This document shows, in pieces, positions 1 to 12,300 of a stretch of DNA of 55,745 nucleotides. Each line of letters starts with the position of its first letter. Position 1 is the stretch's first letter. Below the pieces are notes generated by a model. That model was not told where the DNA came from, ran no database searches, and was given only the letters and a program-made list of their open reading frames with translations. The DNA is from Branchiostoma floridae (lineage: Eukaryota > Chordata > Leptocardii > Amphioxiformes > Branchiostomatidae): assembly GCF_000003815.2 (NCBI RefSeq), contig NC_049981.1, forward strand, positions 20,643,015-20,698,759, read 5' to 3'. The position numbers and the translations under genes were made by a program.

Positions 1-307
1 CTGCATAACATTATCATTCCACAATACCCTCAGGGGTCAAAGGCTTCAGTTCCAAGGAATGCAGATGATTCCATATTCATGAGAAAGGGTGTTTTTTTAC
101 AACTTTTTCCTTGTGATGATTATTTCATATTGAAAACAAGATTTTAATATTATCTACAAAACTTATATTGTGTTTTTATGATAGTCTGGTGTGAATAGTG
201 TGAATCATTTCAAGAAGTAAATTTTACTCACCCCCATTGTGAGAATGTACTTTTCCAATGACATCATGGGCTAACTGCCTGTCCCCATTTCCCCCTGTGT
301 TACTCAG
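1..307 (+). other. 3' end of an upstream intron
   Basis: AT-rich sequence ending in a pyrimidine-rich tract and an AG at 306-307 that serves as acceptor for the first recognised exon. Nothing else is seen in it. Confidence 0.7.
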
Positions 308-364
308 GGCCATGTGTAAAACTGTTCGCTATGAGTGGCACGACGCAAACACACTCCTATATCG
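308..364 (+). CDS. RAPGEF2: RAPGEF2 exon 1 of window (N-terminal cNMP-like domain)
   Basis: Encodes window residues 1-19, including [13 protein letters not shown], which matches the vertebrate LMCETVRYERHEA segment of the first, degenerate cyclic-nucleotide-binding domain. Acceptor AG at 306-307, donor GTGAGT at 365; starts with one base of a split codon and ends after CG, completed to Arg by the next exon. Earlier exons, with the initiator Met, lie upstream of the window. Confidence 0.9.
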
Positions 365-3300
365 GTGAGTACAAACCCTTCTTTAACCTCCTCTGTACAT
401 TGTATAATCTTTTCTTGAGTTAGGGATGTGTTGTTTCTCTTGTTGACCAGTCGAAAGGGACAGTTGTGTGTTGATATGTGGACCGGAAGACACTCAAAAA
501 TCACAACAAAATGACAGTTGCTCTATGATGCAAGGAAATCTTGCCAAAGGCTATTTTGTTTTGGGATGTCTACAAACATAAACTCTATGTTAACTATGGT
601 GGTGCAGTCTTTTTGTCCACATTGTTATTCTTAGAATGCTGTAGTCAGTTGATTGTCAAACATTATACAAACTAGACAGTCACAATTGCTCTGTGATGTC
701 AGTGTGAATATGTATTGATATGCTAATCATCTGGAAAGGTTTACCAACTTGAGTGGTCACGTTATACACGATTAGCGCTGATTTTTCTCATTCCATCACC
801 GTATGATTAGGAAGAATGCCTACTTCTCAAAACTGTGTGGGTGGAACAGCGCTAATTAAATAAGCTCCCCTGCCTGGAAAATATCCTGACCAAGATAAAT
901 CTGTCTGTGGATGATATCTATACCAGATAATTGTACATCCTGCATGCTTCTCTAGTGGAGACAAATGTGTTAGAGTCATTTCTGTGTCCCCAGCTGGGGC
1001 CAAGCACTGGGGAGGGGATGTGTTTTGGTTGGGATAGGAAGTCTGGGATCTGGGGTGACTTGAACAGGTTTTGGTTTGTTTCCATTTTACGGACCATTTG
1101 AAAGGATTTTGTGTCAAGTTAGAGATACCTGTGATGCGTGAAAGACTGTGGGATGTGCGTAGGTATCATTCTGTTGGAAGCCTCGAGATTTATCCCTCAA
1201 TTGTGTGTGTAGAACTCTGGTGTTCAAAAGGGGTCACGGAATCTGCCTGTTTGGATTCTAAAGGGGAAAGTACTGGAGCAAAAAGGTCAACACTGTGCCT
1301 TGTTGGAACAGGTTCTGGACACTTTCCCATGCCTTTTGTGTTGGCCTGGGTTTCTGGACAGCCACCAGAGACAACTGGTTCAGATTGGAACTGTAGAATC
1401 AAGGGACAGGGCACAGATTTATCCATGACCTGTCTAGCACTATTGATGTATGGACAATTATTGTCTGTATAACTCTGTCTGTTAAGCATGGTAGTAGCTT
1501 GACGACAATGTTTGCTACATTGTGATTTATGTAAATACCTGTCCAAGAGTGAAGGTTGTATACCTTGGAACCACTGGTGGACAAATCCCAGGCCCGCCCA
1601 GAAATATGTCTTGTTACATCTTTGCAAGCTGAGCTGTCTACACAGCATTCCGGCACTCTGTTCCAAGTGGCACGCTTTTTGATGCCACTTTCACAGCTTG
1701 TCAAGACAAAACTAATGAGTGTTGCCCTAATGACCACTATCTATCATGGTGAGGGTGGTGTCTGAAACCCAAGTATGGACCATTGACATGTGGTCTTGCT
1801 TTATCCTGCCAGCTTCCATAGTTTTGACAGGATTAGAGACGTGTGGTCATGAAGGAAGTGACTGACAGCTGACAAGCCAACACACCCTTCCTGACCCCCA
1901 GAAGCGTCATCGTTTTCAAAACTTGTGTTCATAATAAATCTCCGCCTTTCCTTTTAATGGGCCGGCCCACCCAGTGCCTGATTTGCAACCATCTTGTGTG
2001 GCGAAGGATTCTCCAACTGTTTTCCTTTAGCAGCTGCTGTTTAATTACACCTTGGTGCTGTCTTTTGAAGCTCAGCGCCGACTGTCTTTTACTTCCCCTG
2101 TGGTCTAACCTTTCCATGTGGCTCAGAATAGAGCGTTTTTCAGATGAAGATCACTGTCAAGTCTTTTCATTGTTCTTGATTCCTTCAGAAATAACCGAAA
2201 GGCTTGCTTGCATCCACAGGACTGTTGAGTGCTACTGTACATTGTATGTATTATCTGCAAAACTATCACTTCAGTTTACATAAGGATTGGAGAAATATTT
2301 AGGTCGTAATGCACTGAATATCTGTGGGGTTAGAAGGGTCAGCAGGGACAGAGTTCATGTAAATGAGAACTATCTAGCTAGCTGTGTATCACTAGAATTA
2401 GTAGTAGAAAGGTACAGGTAAAGGTGTAGTGTTCAAATCTCAGACTGAAGACACATGGTGATGCTTTTTCGTTAGGTAATACTACATGTAGTTCTAGTAT
2501 TAGTGCTTCGCAACAGCTCGCATTATGTGCCAAACGCAATGAGTCACCCGAAGGTAGACATATTTCTTTACCGTATATTTTTTCAAATCAAATTGGTCAA
2601 TATATGGAAGACTTGGCTTGATTTTATATATATTTATATTGATTAAATATCAACAACATGTGGCCTTTACTTTATGATAATTCTACCTTTGCCACTGCTC
2701 ACTACAGAATATAATTTTCTGTTTATGCATTCATATTTATGAAATTATGCATTCATGGCTGACCTCATCATTTGAAAGTGAATATGGGAAAACCAAATCT
2801 CGATCTGCCTCTCACAAAAGAACATCATGTTATGATTTCCAGTTGCTGATCAGGTGAAAAGATCAATTTCTATCTGTTAAAATGTCTTGAGATGTTATCA
2901 ATATTAAATGCCTGTGGAGTAAAAGGATAGAGAAAGATGATATCATCTCATACATCAAATATTCTCATAGGACAGATTATTTCTGAGTTTTACCTACAGA
3001 TATGTCAATCAAAGCTTTATCCAAATAGCTCCCCTGAGATGAGGAATATCCCATGGTATGCATGGGGTGTTATTGTATTTTGTGCACCATGTATTTCTGT
3101 ATTATATGCATGTCATTGAAACATTACATTAGTTTACTTGAAAAGGAAGTCCTGAAAATGAAATTCAATGGGACTAATTCCTTAGGAAAAGACCCTTTGT
3201 TAAATGGTTAAGTGTAGGGCCTATATTTATGTTTGACTGAAAATTATGCACCTGCAGTTAGAATTGATTAATGACATCTAGTAGACAAGACAAGAAGCAG

Positions 3301-6300
3301 AAAGGTTGGATTAACTGGATTCAATTTGTTTGGAGATGGAGCAGAAGACATCAGTTCTGGAGACCTTCAGGCTCCATATCTGGAGAAACTCTCAAAATCC
3401 TGAAAATTTGATCACAACCACATGATACATTACAGATAACAGGTCTTCCAACAGTGCAAATGGGAACAGGCTGAGGTGGCTTTAGGAAAAATAATTTCAT
3501 TGACAGTCCAAGAAGAGATCAAGTCAGGACTTATGTTATGATCGCAATTGACAATGATATTATTATCGAGGCTAGGGCCGATGTCTAATGACAATGACTT
3601 TCCACGGTAATTTAGGAACCCATGGGGGTTTTAAAGGTGTTAAAAAGACATGTATGATGTTGTAAAACTAGAATCGTTCGTTTAGTTTTACAACATCATA
3701 CATGTCTTTTCAACACCTTTAAAACTAGAATAGCTAAAATCAAATCATTTCCATGATATTGAGTGGAGTAGATAAATTCCTTTGGTCAGGTAAGAACTTT
3801 TCAGCCCCATTTTGGGCTGCTCTTTTTACCAGCATGACTGCTGAATGCTGCTACAAATAGTAAAATATATCCCAGCACCCTTGATATGGCAGGTGACAGC
3901 TACCTTATGAAATGGGACAATCCCTTCCTCCATTTGCGGTGCCTTATCTGTGTGTTATTGCCTGAAACTGTCAGCTCTTGTGGCAGGTTCTAACAGGTGA
4001 TGGGGCTCAATTTGCCACGGTGATGTTGTTCCTGGGTTTTCCCTGTCAGGCTTACATGTTTCACACACAGCACCTGGGCAAATCGATTCTCCACATCTCA
4101 TTTATGGTTGGTTCCCTGCAAATCTCCTGTGGCTGACAACTGTTTCACCAATTGGACTGGCTATGACAGATGAAAGAAATACAGTGTTCAATATTGTCAG
4201 ACATCTCAATGTAAGTGAAACACAGACCCTTAGCACAGTACCAGCAATGTTTCTTATTGTTACCTCCCCAGTATTGTTTTGATTTGTATGTGTTTATAAT
4301 GTGTGTGTCAGGTGGTAAAATGTAAACAACAAAATGCATCTGTATGTGTTTGTGTTTATGCAAAACTGTGGTCAGGAATAGAAAAAAAAAATTCAAGAAC
4401 CTCTTGATGGATGTCTTTAGTGTGTGGGTAGGTATTGACTGTTATGAAGGCAAAGGTTAATGTTAATTCAATGTTAATTTTGGTTCCCCTGGTGGTTTTC
4501 ATTGGTACTGTAGCAGAACTTTTGGTTTCTTAATCATTTGTCCTGGATGTGCTGTGGTTGTTATTTTTTTGGGCGTCAGATATCTTTTGATGAAGAAATG
4601 GTGTAGGTTTGGCCCCTAGCAGCTTGTTAATTTCTAACATCTAAGATAAGACAATCTGAATCAGTGAATGTAAAAGTTTATCTGTTATCATCACCTTTGC
4701 AACCCTAAGAAAAGTATTAGTGAAAGTAAGAATGGAAAAGTCTCTCTGCATTGGTCTTAATCCACACAGCTGGAGAGCTGAGATAGTCTATTTTCTACCT
4801 GAAGAGTCAGCCTAATGCGAGCTAGCTCCAGTTGCTCCCCTTATTAACGTTTCCTCGAGACAAGATTAACAATAACATTACAGACTGGTGCCAGCACAGC
4901 ATGCTTGGAGCCAGAAATTTCACCCAGAGGATATCCAGAAGTTCTTATAACTTCAAACCTCCAAGAATTTGAACAAATATCCCTTTTGTCACAGTATAAA
5001 TCTTGTTGAAAATTGGAATAACTTTCCCTCACGAAAATCTTGTTGCAAATACTGATATTATGGTCTTGGGATGGTCTAGTGAAAATAAAAGTCATGCTAT
5101 TTTGGAAACCCCCTGCTTTGCCTTTTTGTACAAATGGCGGCAGTTTTGCAGAGATGTGTGTCCTGAACAGCAAGGTCATGTCAGATTGCCTGCCTGAATT
5201 GATTTGCCTGCTGCTATTCTGGTGGTGGTGGGTTCATTTGGGGCTGGACTGAATGAATGTTTGTACTTTAGAGGACACATGATGAATCTGCTGTGCTCAG
5301 AGAAGCTTTTAATCAGGCATGCTTTTCTGCACAGTAATTGCTGGTAACATGAAGGTTGCTGTCTTGTTACCCAGCCTCACAAGTAGGTTCATTGATGGAT
5401 TGATGAAGCTAAAACTTGTCTTGTGAACAAGCTATGATATAAACCGCAGACGTCTTTCTGACATCCTAGCCTGTCCATCACCAAAATGATAAAGACCACA
5501 GCATGTACAGAGGAAAAGGTACAAAAACTGGAACAGCCGCCAGGAGGCCCAAGCTTGATGTAGACCATACTTTACAAGATCTACCCACCAATCAAATATC
5601 ATCCATGAGTTCCTAAGGTATACTGACTGGATGTTATGCTAGATCGTAGATGTAAGAACAGACACACCCATAACAATATGTCCATTTTTCATGAAGGCAG
5701 AAACAACTCAAGTTTCCATCAAGTAGGACTGGAATCAGGATTGTCTGCAGTTGGTGCAGAGTGATGTAACATCTAATGTCTATCCAATGATAACAGGTTG
5801 AAAGGCACTGTCTCTCAGCAAAATTTCTCTGAACTGCCCTCTCACCTGCAACACACAGATGAAACTTGTATCTGGATGCTAAGTGAAGAAGTACAAAATT
5901 ATTAGTATTATACAAAGGAAGACCAGCATTGATAATACAGACTTGTACACCTTTGTTGTTCAGTACACACCCATGTAGCCCACTGACCGCACTTCCTGTC
6001 AGTAGAAGGGAGAGTCAAGGTGGCAAGTGTAAACATAAGCAATGAAACTGTACTTTCAAAAGTGTACAAACAGGAACTGTCAGCATTCCTGAACAGGTGA
6101 ACATCATTTCCTCCCTGTTTCAGTTTCCTTGTTTTTGTGTGTACAACAGTATATAGCATTAAACTTCTGCAGAAATGCTAGTCTATGAAGGTAAAAATAA
6201 TGGTTCATGGCAGTGGGCTTTTAGGTATACAGGATGTGGAAAAATGCCAATCCAAAATTCCTATCATCACTCTTATTAGTGTCTCTAGGCTATGGGGCTT

Positions 6301-9300
6301 CAGTATATATTATTATACAGTGTGTTTTGAAAGGTGGTAATCCACAGATATAAAGTCAGCCACATGCCATGCGGCCTGTCGCCCAGGGCAAGTTCATTTG
6401 TACAATGCCACGCGTCATGTCACTGCACAGTTCAGTACTGTTGGCATACACCTGGAGCTGATTCTTCTTAGGACTTCAACCGTGAAGAAGGCAACTTGTG
6501 CGATTGTCACTCAGTGACTATGCAGGATGTATTGTTACTGACTTTCTTAGTTTCTACCTTACTGAATGCGTCACTGATGTCAACTACTACTAACTAGTAA
6601 CTCAAGTCCTGCTTCTGTGCACACTTAGTCAATGGATACAGGAAATTCTGACAGGTTTCTAGAAACTCTGTGTGTGTAGGTGAGTCTGTCATTGTATTTG
6701 ATTGTGGACAGTAAACAAAGCTACCCTGAATAGATTTAAACATAAGAGTTTGCTATTAGTCTTGTCAATCTTTTATTTCTTCAGTTCAGTTCATCCTCCT
6801 AAGTACGAGGTACCACGAATGATGCTGTCCCAGACATCTCTGTCCAGCATGGGCCAGCAGGTCGCAGTCTTTAAGTCCAACTTCTTCCTCCAGCACTTTC
6901 TCTTGAATTTCTTGCACAGTCAAAAACGTCTGAGATATTAGCATTTTAATGTTTGGTTATGGTTAGAATATTTTAACGCTAGTGTGCACTTTGCCTTGAA
7001 TTTGAAAGGAATCCCCATAGACTTAGTCAATCAATCATTGTGATTATTGGCAAAGATTCTTCTTGCGTAACTCTTGGCTTGTCTGACTAAACCCTGTTCC
7101 TAGCACTTACTCCTTCCAGGACAGTAAGAGATTATATAACACACGCCAACTTTGTTGGTCATGAACCAAGGGTTTGTATAGCTCTTACCTACATGTACAT
7201 CCTCTATCAAGTTTGACACTGTTTTGGCACTCTTTTTGGAATTCCTGTTGTAGTCAGAGCGTGGCAAGTTTACTGTCATGCTGTGGTCACAGTCGACCTC
7301 CTTCCTATAGGCATCCCTGGCCATGGACCACCTCATGGATCTGGTGTGCTAACTCTCAAACTCCATAGTTGGTGTGTGCAATTATTTTCATCTTGCTCCA
7401 GGTGAGGCAGAATCCTTTCCTCCCTTTCCCTGGTCCTTCGGGAATGCTGTGTCTTCTGGATGCACTTTGTACTGTACAGAAACCAGAGATGTGTAACTCT
7501 CCACTAAACATAACATCATGTGCAGGTACAGAAATAGGTTTAGGTGCAGGTCTGACTATTGAACAATTGGTGGGTCCACTTCTGTTGTCATAGCAACCAC
7601 CTCCATCCCCTCTTCGCCTAGATAACTGATAGGTCAGTCCCAGGTCCTGGGGTAACATTCTCCATTGTTGTGGGCTGCAGGTTTGACAGGATTGGAATCT
7701 TTTAAAAATCTTTACAGAATGTACCACTTTGCAGACTTCAAATGAAAAGTCTGAGTACAGTTTGTATACACACAATAGCCAGGTATCCTTCACTGATAGC
7801 AATCCATGTCAGCCCACCCAGCGGTTTATCGATTTCAACAAATAATGTTCAGTCCGACTCCTGAAGGACAGGAAATGTTGGACCACTGGGCAATTTATTG
7901 CTTTCAGGAATGTCAGGTCGCCATCCTTCCTGCCTACATCCATACAGTGCCATGCCCTTCAGGACAGGAAGAGCAGGAAATAGTTCAGACTACTTCAGTT
8001 GCTACTCATGATCATCAAGTTTTTAGTTACTGCCTGTCATGTCTGAGCAGAGAGGGATGTTAAGAAAGTCCAGCCTACTTGGGCTACTAGTTTTATTATT
8101 TCCTTTACCAAGAAAGAAGGTTAGATGTTCTCCAGCATTTTTTTTGTGTGTGTATCTCTTGACTGAAGAGATCCCCTGTGTCTCATGGCCTCCAAGCGAC
8201 TTTTTTGACTGCAAGGGCCCATCGGGTGAGGGATCGGCATCTATGTGTTACAAATTCTGGGCTAAAACCAGTGTTTTTATCAGTGTTTACAGCATGCTTT
8301 ATGATAAATCAATAAATAACTGAGATATTTTTCTTTGTGGAGTTCCATGAGAAATGCTCCCACTAAACGGGATAATAGGTTGTCCATCACCTGACTGTTG
8401 AAGCAGTTTTCCCCATGGAGGTGATAATTAACTTCACAATGGGGGTAGAATGGGGGAGGAGTTCGGGAAATTTGCAAAGAAGATTAACATGTCCTTGATA
8501 AGTGCATTATCTGTGTTATTTTAATAGCTAAACTTGTAAGTCTTCACATTGTTATGATAAGAACTACAAATTTGGAGTGCAGTGGCCCAGAATTCCTTGT
8601 GGCCTTTGCTGGTAAGATAAATTGATGTACTGAGGACTGTAGTTGTTTAGCCCTTCATTCTCTTCAATGCATTGGAGTAATTCTGTGAGTTTCCGTTGTT
8701 CAGTTAGGTAAAGGTTATAACAAGTAAGAATTTTAGCTAATTCTGTTTAGCAACAGTTGGAGTTGTAGATATGAACTTGTATACAGTATGGAGCATCTTG
8801 ATTATCCATTCATATAACTTATTCCGGCTTAGCTTAATAGAGTCTATAGTATCAGAAATATGACTTTTGTAACCAGTCTCTGAGCCATGCCCTTTACTGA
8901 TTTACAACATTATCCTTTAGCTAGAGGAGGGTATTTTGAAAAGAAATGCCTTTGAATCATACTGATTTTGTGACCTTGCTTGTAAAGGTTATTGGAGACA
9001 GAACTATCTGTACATAATATATATGGCTAGACTTATTAATGACTTGAGATAAAGACAAGCTTGCCCTGGCCCTAAAGGCCAGTCTTATATCAATTGTGTA
9101 CTAGATGTTTATTTATGGACCTTTTCTTTTTCTTCCTTTCTTACTGCATAGAGCTTTTGCTCTAGTATTTCAGTATTTATTGATACTCATGGTAAGTTCT
9201 TCTCTTCACAGTCCCGAGGACCTGAGTCTATGTTGGTACGTGCTGTTGTCTGGATCAGTCTTCATCGATGGGTCTATGTTCTTACCTAGAAGCAGGTATG

Positions 9301-12300
9301 TGTGTTATATTTACTGTTATTATATATAGTTAATCTATTTGTCAGAAAACTGACGGACATACAATGTATGAATGAAATCATGTGCTAGTTAGTTATACTA
9401 CATGTATATTTTTGTGGGTGGTTGTATGCACCTGCAAGCATGCACAAGAAGTTGTCAACAGAGCTAAACCAAGTTAAAAACAGGTTGTATGTATGTGTTG
9501 TTCTATGTATATGTGTGCACGCGTGTGTACATGTGGTATGTATGTATATGGTCTGTGATTTTGTGTGTGTATATTTGCAGTCTTATGTAGCAGGTGTCTT
9601 ATGTATGTGTAAGAATAGTAATCTAGGTAGGCTGGAGGGAAGAATGCAAGGTTAAGGTTCACCACGTGTGGCCTTGAGGACATTCTTGGAACTGTTTGTA
9701 CCAGTCTAACACCTCCGTTGACCCTTACATGACCTCATTTCCCTGGAGACATGAACTGATGGTGAGGGGGGTGAGAAGTCACAAGGGACAGACCAAAAAG
9801 GATCATGGGGGTAGAACTTCACCGTAGAAGGCTGAAAATTTAGTTTGGAACTTTTAGTTCTTTTCTTTGTTGTTTCTCTCTATCAATGTCATTATTGTTA
9901 ATCTCCTCGCGGCATATCTAGATTGTTCCCCACAATGTGTTTTTCTACTTTCACCTTCCACAATGTTTAGAAGTTTGGAATCTGTTTTGGAGTCAAACAT
10001 GAGTTTGATGTGATTAACAATGCAGTGTTCAGAATCATGATTTGTAATGTCATTTCTAAATCATCTGCCAAGGCAATAAAACGTATGCCCATCTGTAGTG
10101 ATTATTCTCTGTTAGTCTGTATGATTAAAGGGGAACTATGCTATGTAACACCTTGGGCTCTGTTCAGTCAAAAATCACAGTCCACTGATTTTAACTCAGT
10201 TAATGTGTATGCTGCCAAATTATAGTACAATGCCACATGTAGATATGTATAATGTCAGTAAAACGGTTTTACAAACCTTACTGCTCTTCTGCAGAACTTG
10301 AATCTGAAATTGTGTAGCTAACTTGAAAGTTTTATTAACATTTGAATAAGTAAGACTGAATTAGAAGGTTTTAGAACTTTTTCTGACACTTAGATATCAA
10401 GAATATGATAGTGTAGTAGTGTACTAGAGTGTCTGAACATATGTAATCCGACACAAATTAAACACCTGTGTGCATTGATGCATTTACAGTCAAAAACTCC
10501 AATCTTGGGTACACAAAAGTGCATATGTACCCAGTAGTCCGCTCCCTGATCACATTAGTCATTATAGTAAGTTATACATTGAATATCGTTACCTATGCCA
10601 AATTTACCAAGTGACCTGCAGTTCTCTGAGATAATTACCAATTAACCATTAGTTGTGGAACTGCTTGTCAATGGTTGAAGTTGGACTGGTTCAGTTCACC
10701 AGGTTGTAAGCAAGCACTGAAGTGTATACCCCTTTGTCACCTGTTGACCTCTGACCTTGTGGCACACCTTTGTTGTGATTTGAATGATAATGACTTCGTG
10801 ATTGATGGACTATAGTTCCCTGTTCTATAATTAGATTTGCTGTGTCCAAAATTGCATTTCATTCCATGCTATGAATTATAGTCAGTCATGAACTGTTTGT
10901 GGTTTGTATTGTATACCCAGTAAACCACCTTATGTCACAACATACCAGGTTTGTACTGAACAGTACAAGCTTATATCCAGACAGATTCATTTGATCCACT
11001 CACACCAGGACAGACCCCAACTCGTACTTAATGATAAGTGTGGTGGGTTTTTAAACATACTTGAGGTATGGATCCTCTCAAACTTTGCACCTCCATTCAA
11101 TGTCCTATCCGAGAGACGGCCCTTGCCAAAACTGTGTTCTCATTCACACCTGAGTTGACCAAGGAAATTGGTGCAAAGTGCCTTTCTCATGAGCGCAACA
11201 TCAGGAATTTCCAGGGATTTGAACTCAGACCTCCAGGTTCTGAGTCGACAGACCTACATTTTGTAAGGCCACGTGTCACCTTGATTCTTTGGACTTGGGG
11301 CTTGTTCAATGTCAGCTGCAGTGTACTTCACTAAAGCAGTTTGTGAATATCAGTGTTGTTATGATGGAACATTCTTCCAGCATGAAGATAAGATTGTAGC
11401 TGCCAGTATGTATCACCAGATGTTCCAAAAAATAGCTTGAAGGCAAATGGGGAAAAGATAACATAAGCCTGTGTTATGGTGTTGTGACACACATGTGGCA
11501 TACTCTGTGGTTGATAAGGTATGCAGGAAATAACTGTTGAAATGTGATGATGGGATAGGGGGTCTTTCAGGAATGTACTCATCAAGCATTGCTGGGATTG
11601 CCAATGGCTTTGTCACATCCTGAGTGACTTGGATTTTTGAAATGGCATGCATCTAGATTTTAAATTTTACTACATGTTGTAATATGTTGATAACTGTGTT
11701 GATTGGTGTTTTCATAAATTACATATACATGATTTTACAATTTAGTTTTACCATATGATCAGCTTCTTGGGCCTTATAACAATTTCTCAAGGGTACTGCG
11801 ATATAAGGATATTTCTTGAAGTCAAGAATGTTGTTTTCTTTAAACTTGAAGTTAAAGTGCAGGCTGTGCTAAATTTAAAGGAATTACTAATTACATGATT
11901 TCACAGTGTATTTTCCCTACATGATCATACCTTGTCATAAATGATATATTCTCAAGGGTCAATTCTGATTTCAAATACGCAACATTGACGTAAAAGGATG
12001 TGACTAGCACAAGCAGTGCATATGATTTGTGCTGGTGTAGATGAATGATAAGTCATCCAACTCACTTCCGTTGACGTAGGTTAAGTAGTTTGTGTCAAGT
12101 ATAAATCTTATATTTTAGATTTTGACATGTGTTTTTATCATGGTAGCATCTAGTTGAGGAAGGGTGAGACATTTACTTCCTTTGATATTTTTGTATCACA
12201 AGTTAGTAGTCCTTTCATCTTGCTAAGCTAATGGAGATACAAAGGAGGAAAAGGCACTTTGTTGCAATAAGTGGATATGGTTGATGTAGCCAGTGCCGCA

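Noticed and set aside
1071-1766. Overlapping 110-160-codon frames on both strands in intron 1
   Set aside because: No recognised motif, both strands open at once, no convincing splice pairing; consistent with a locally low stop density.
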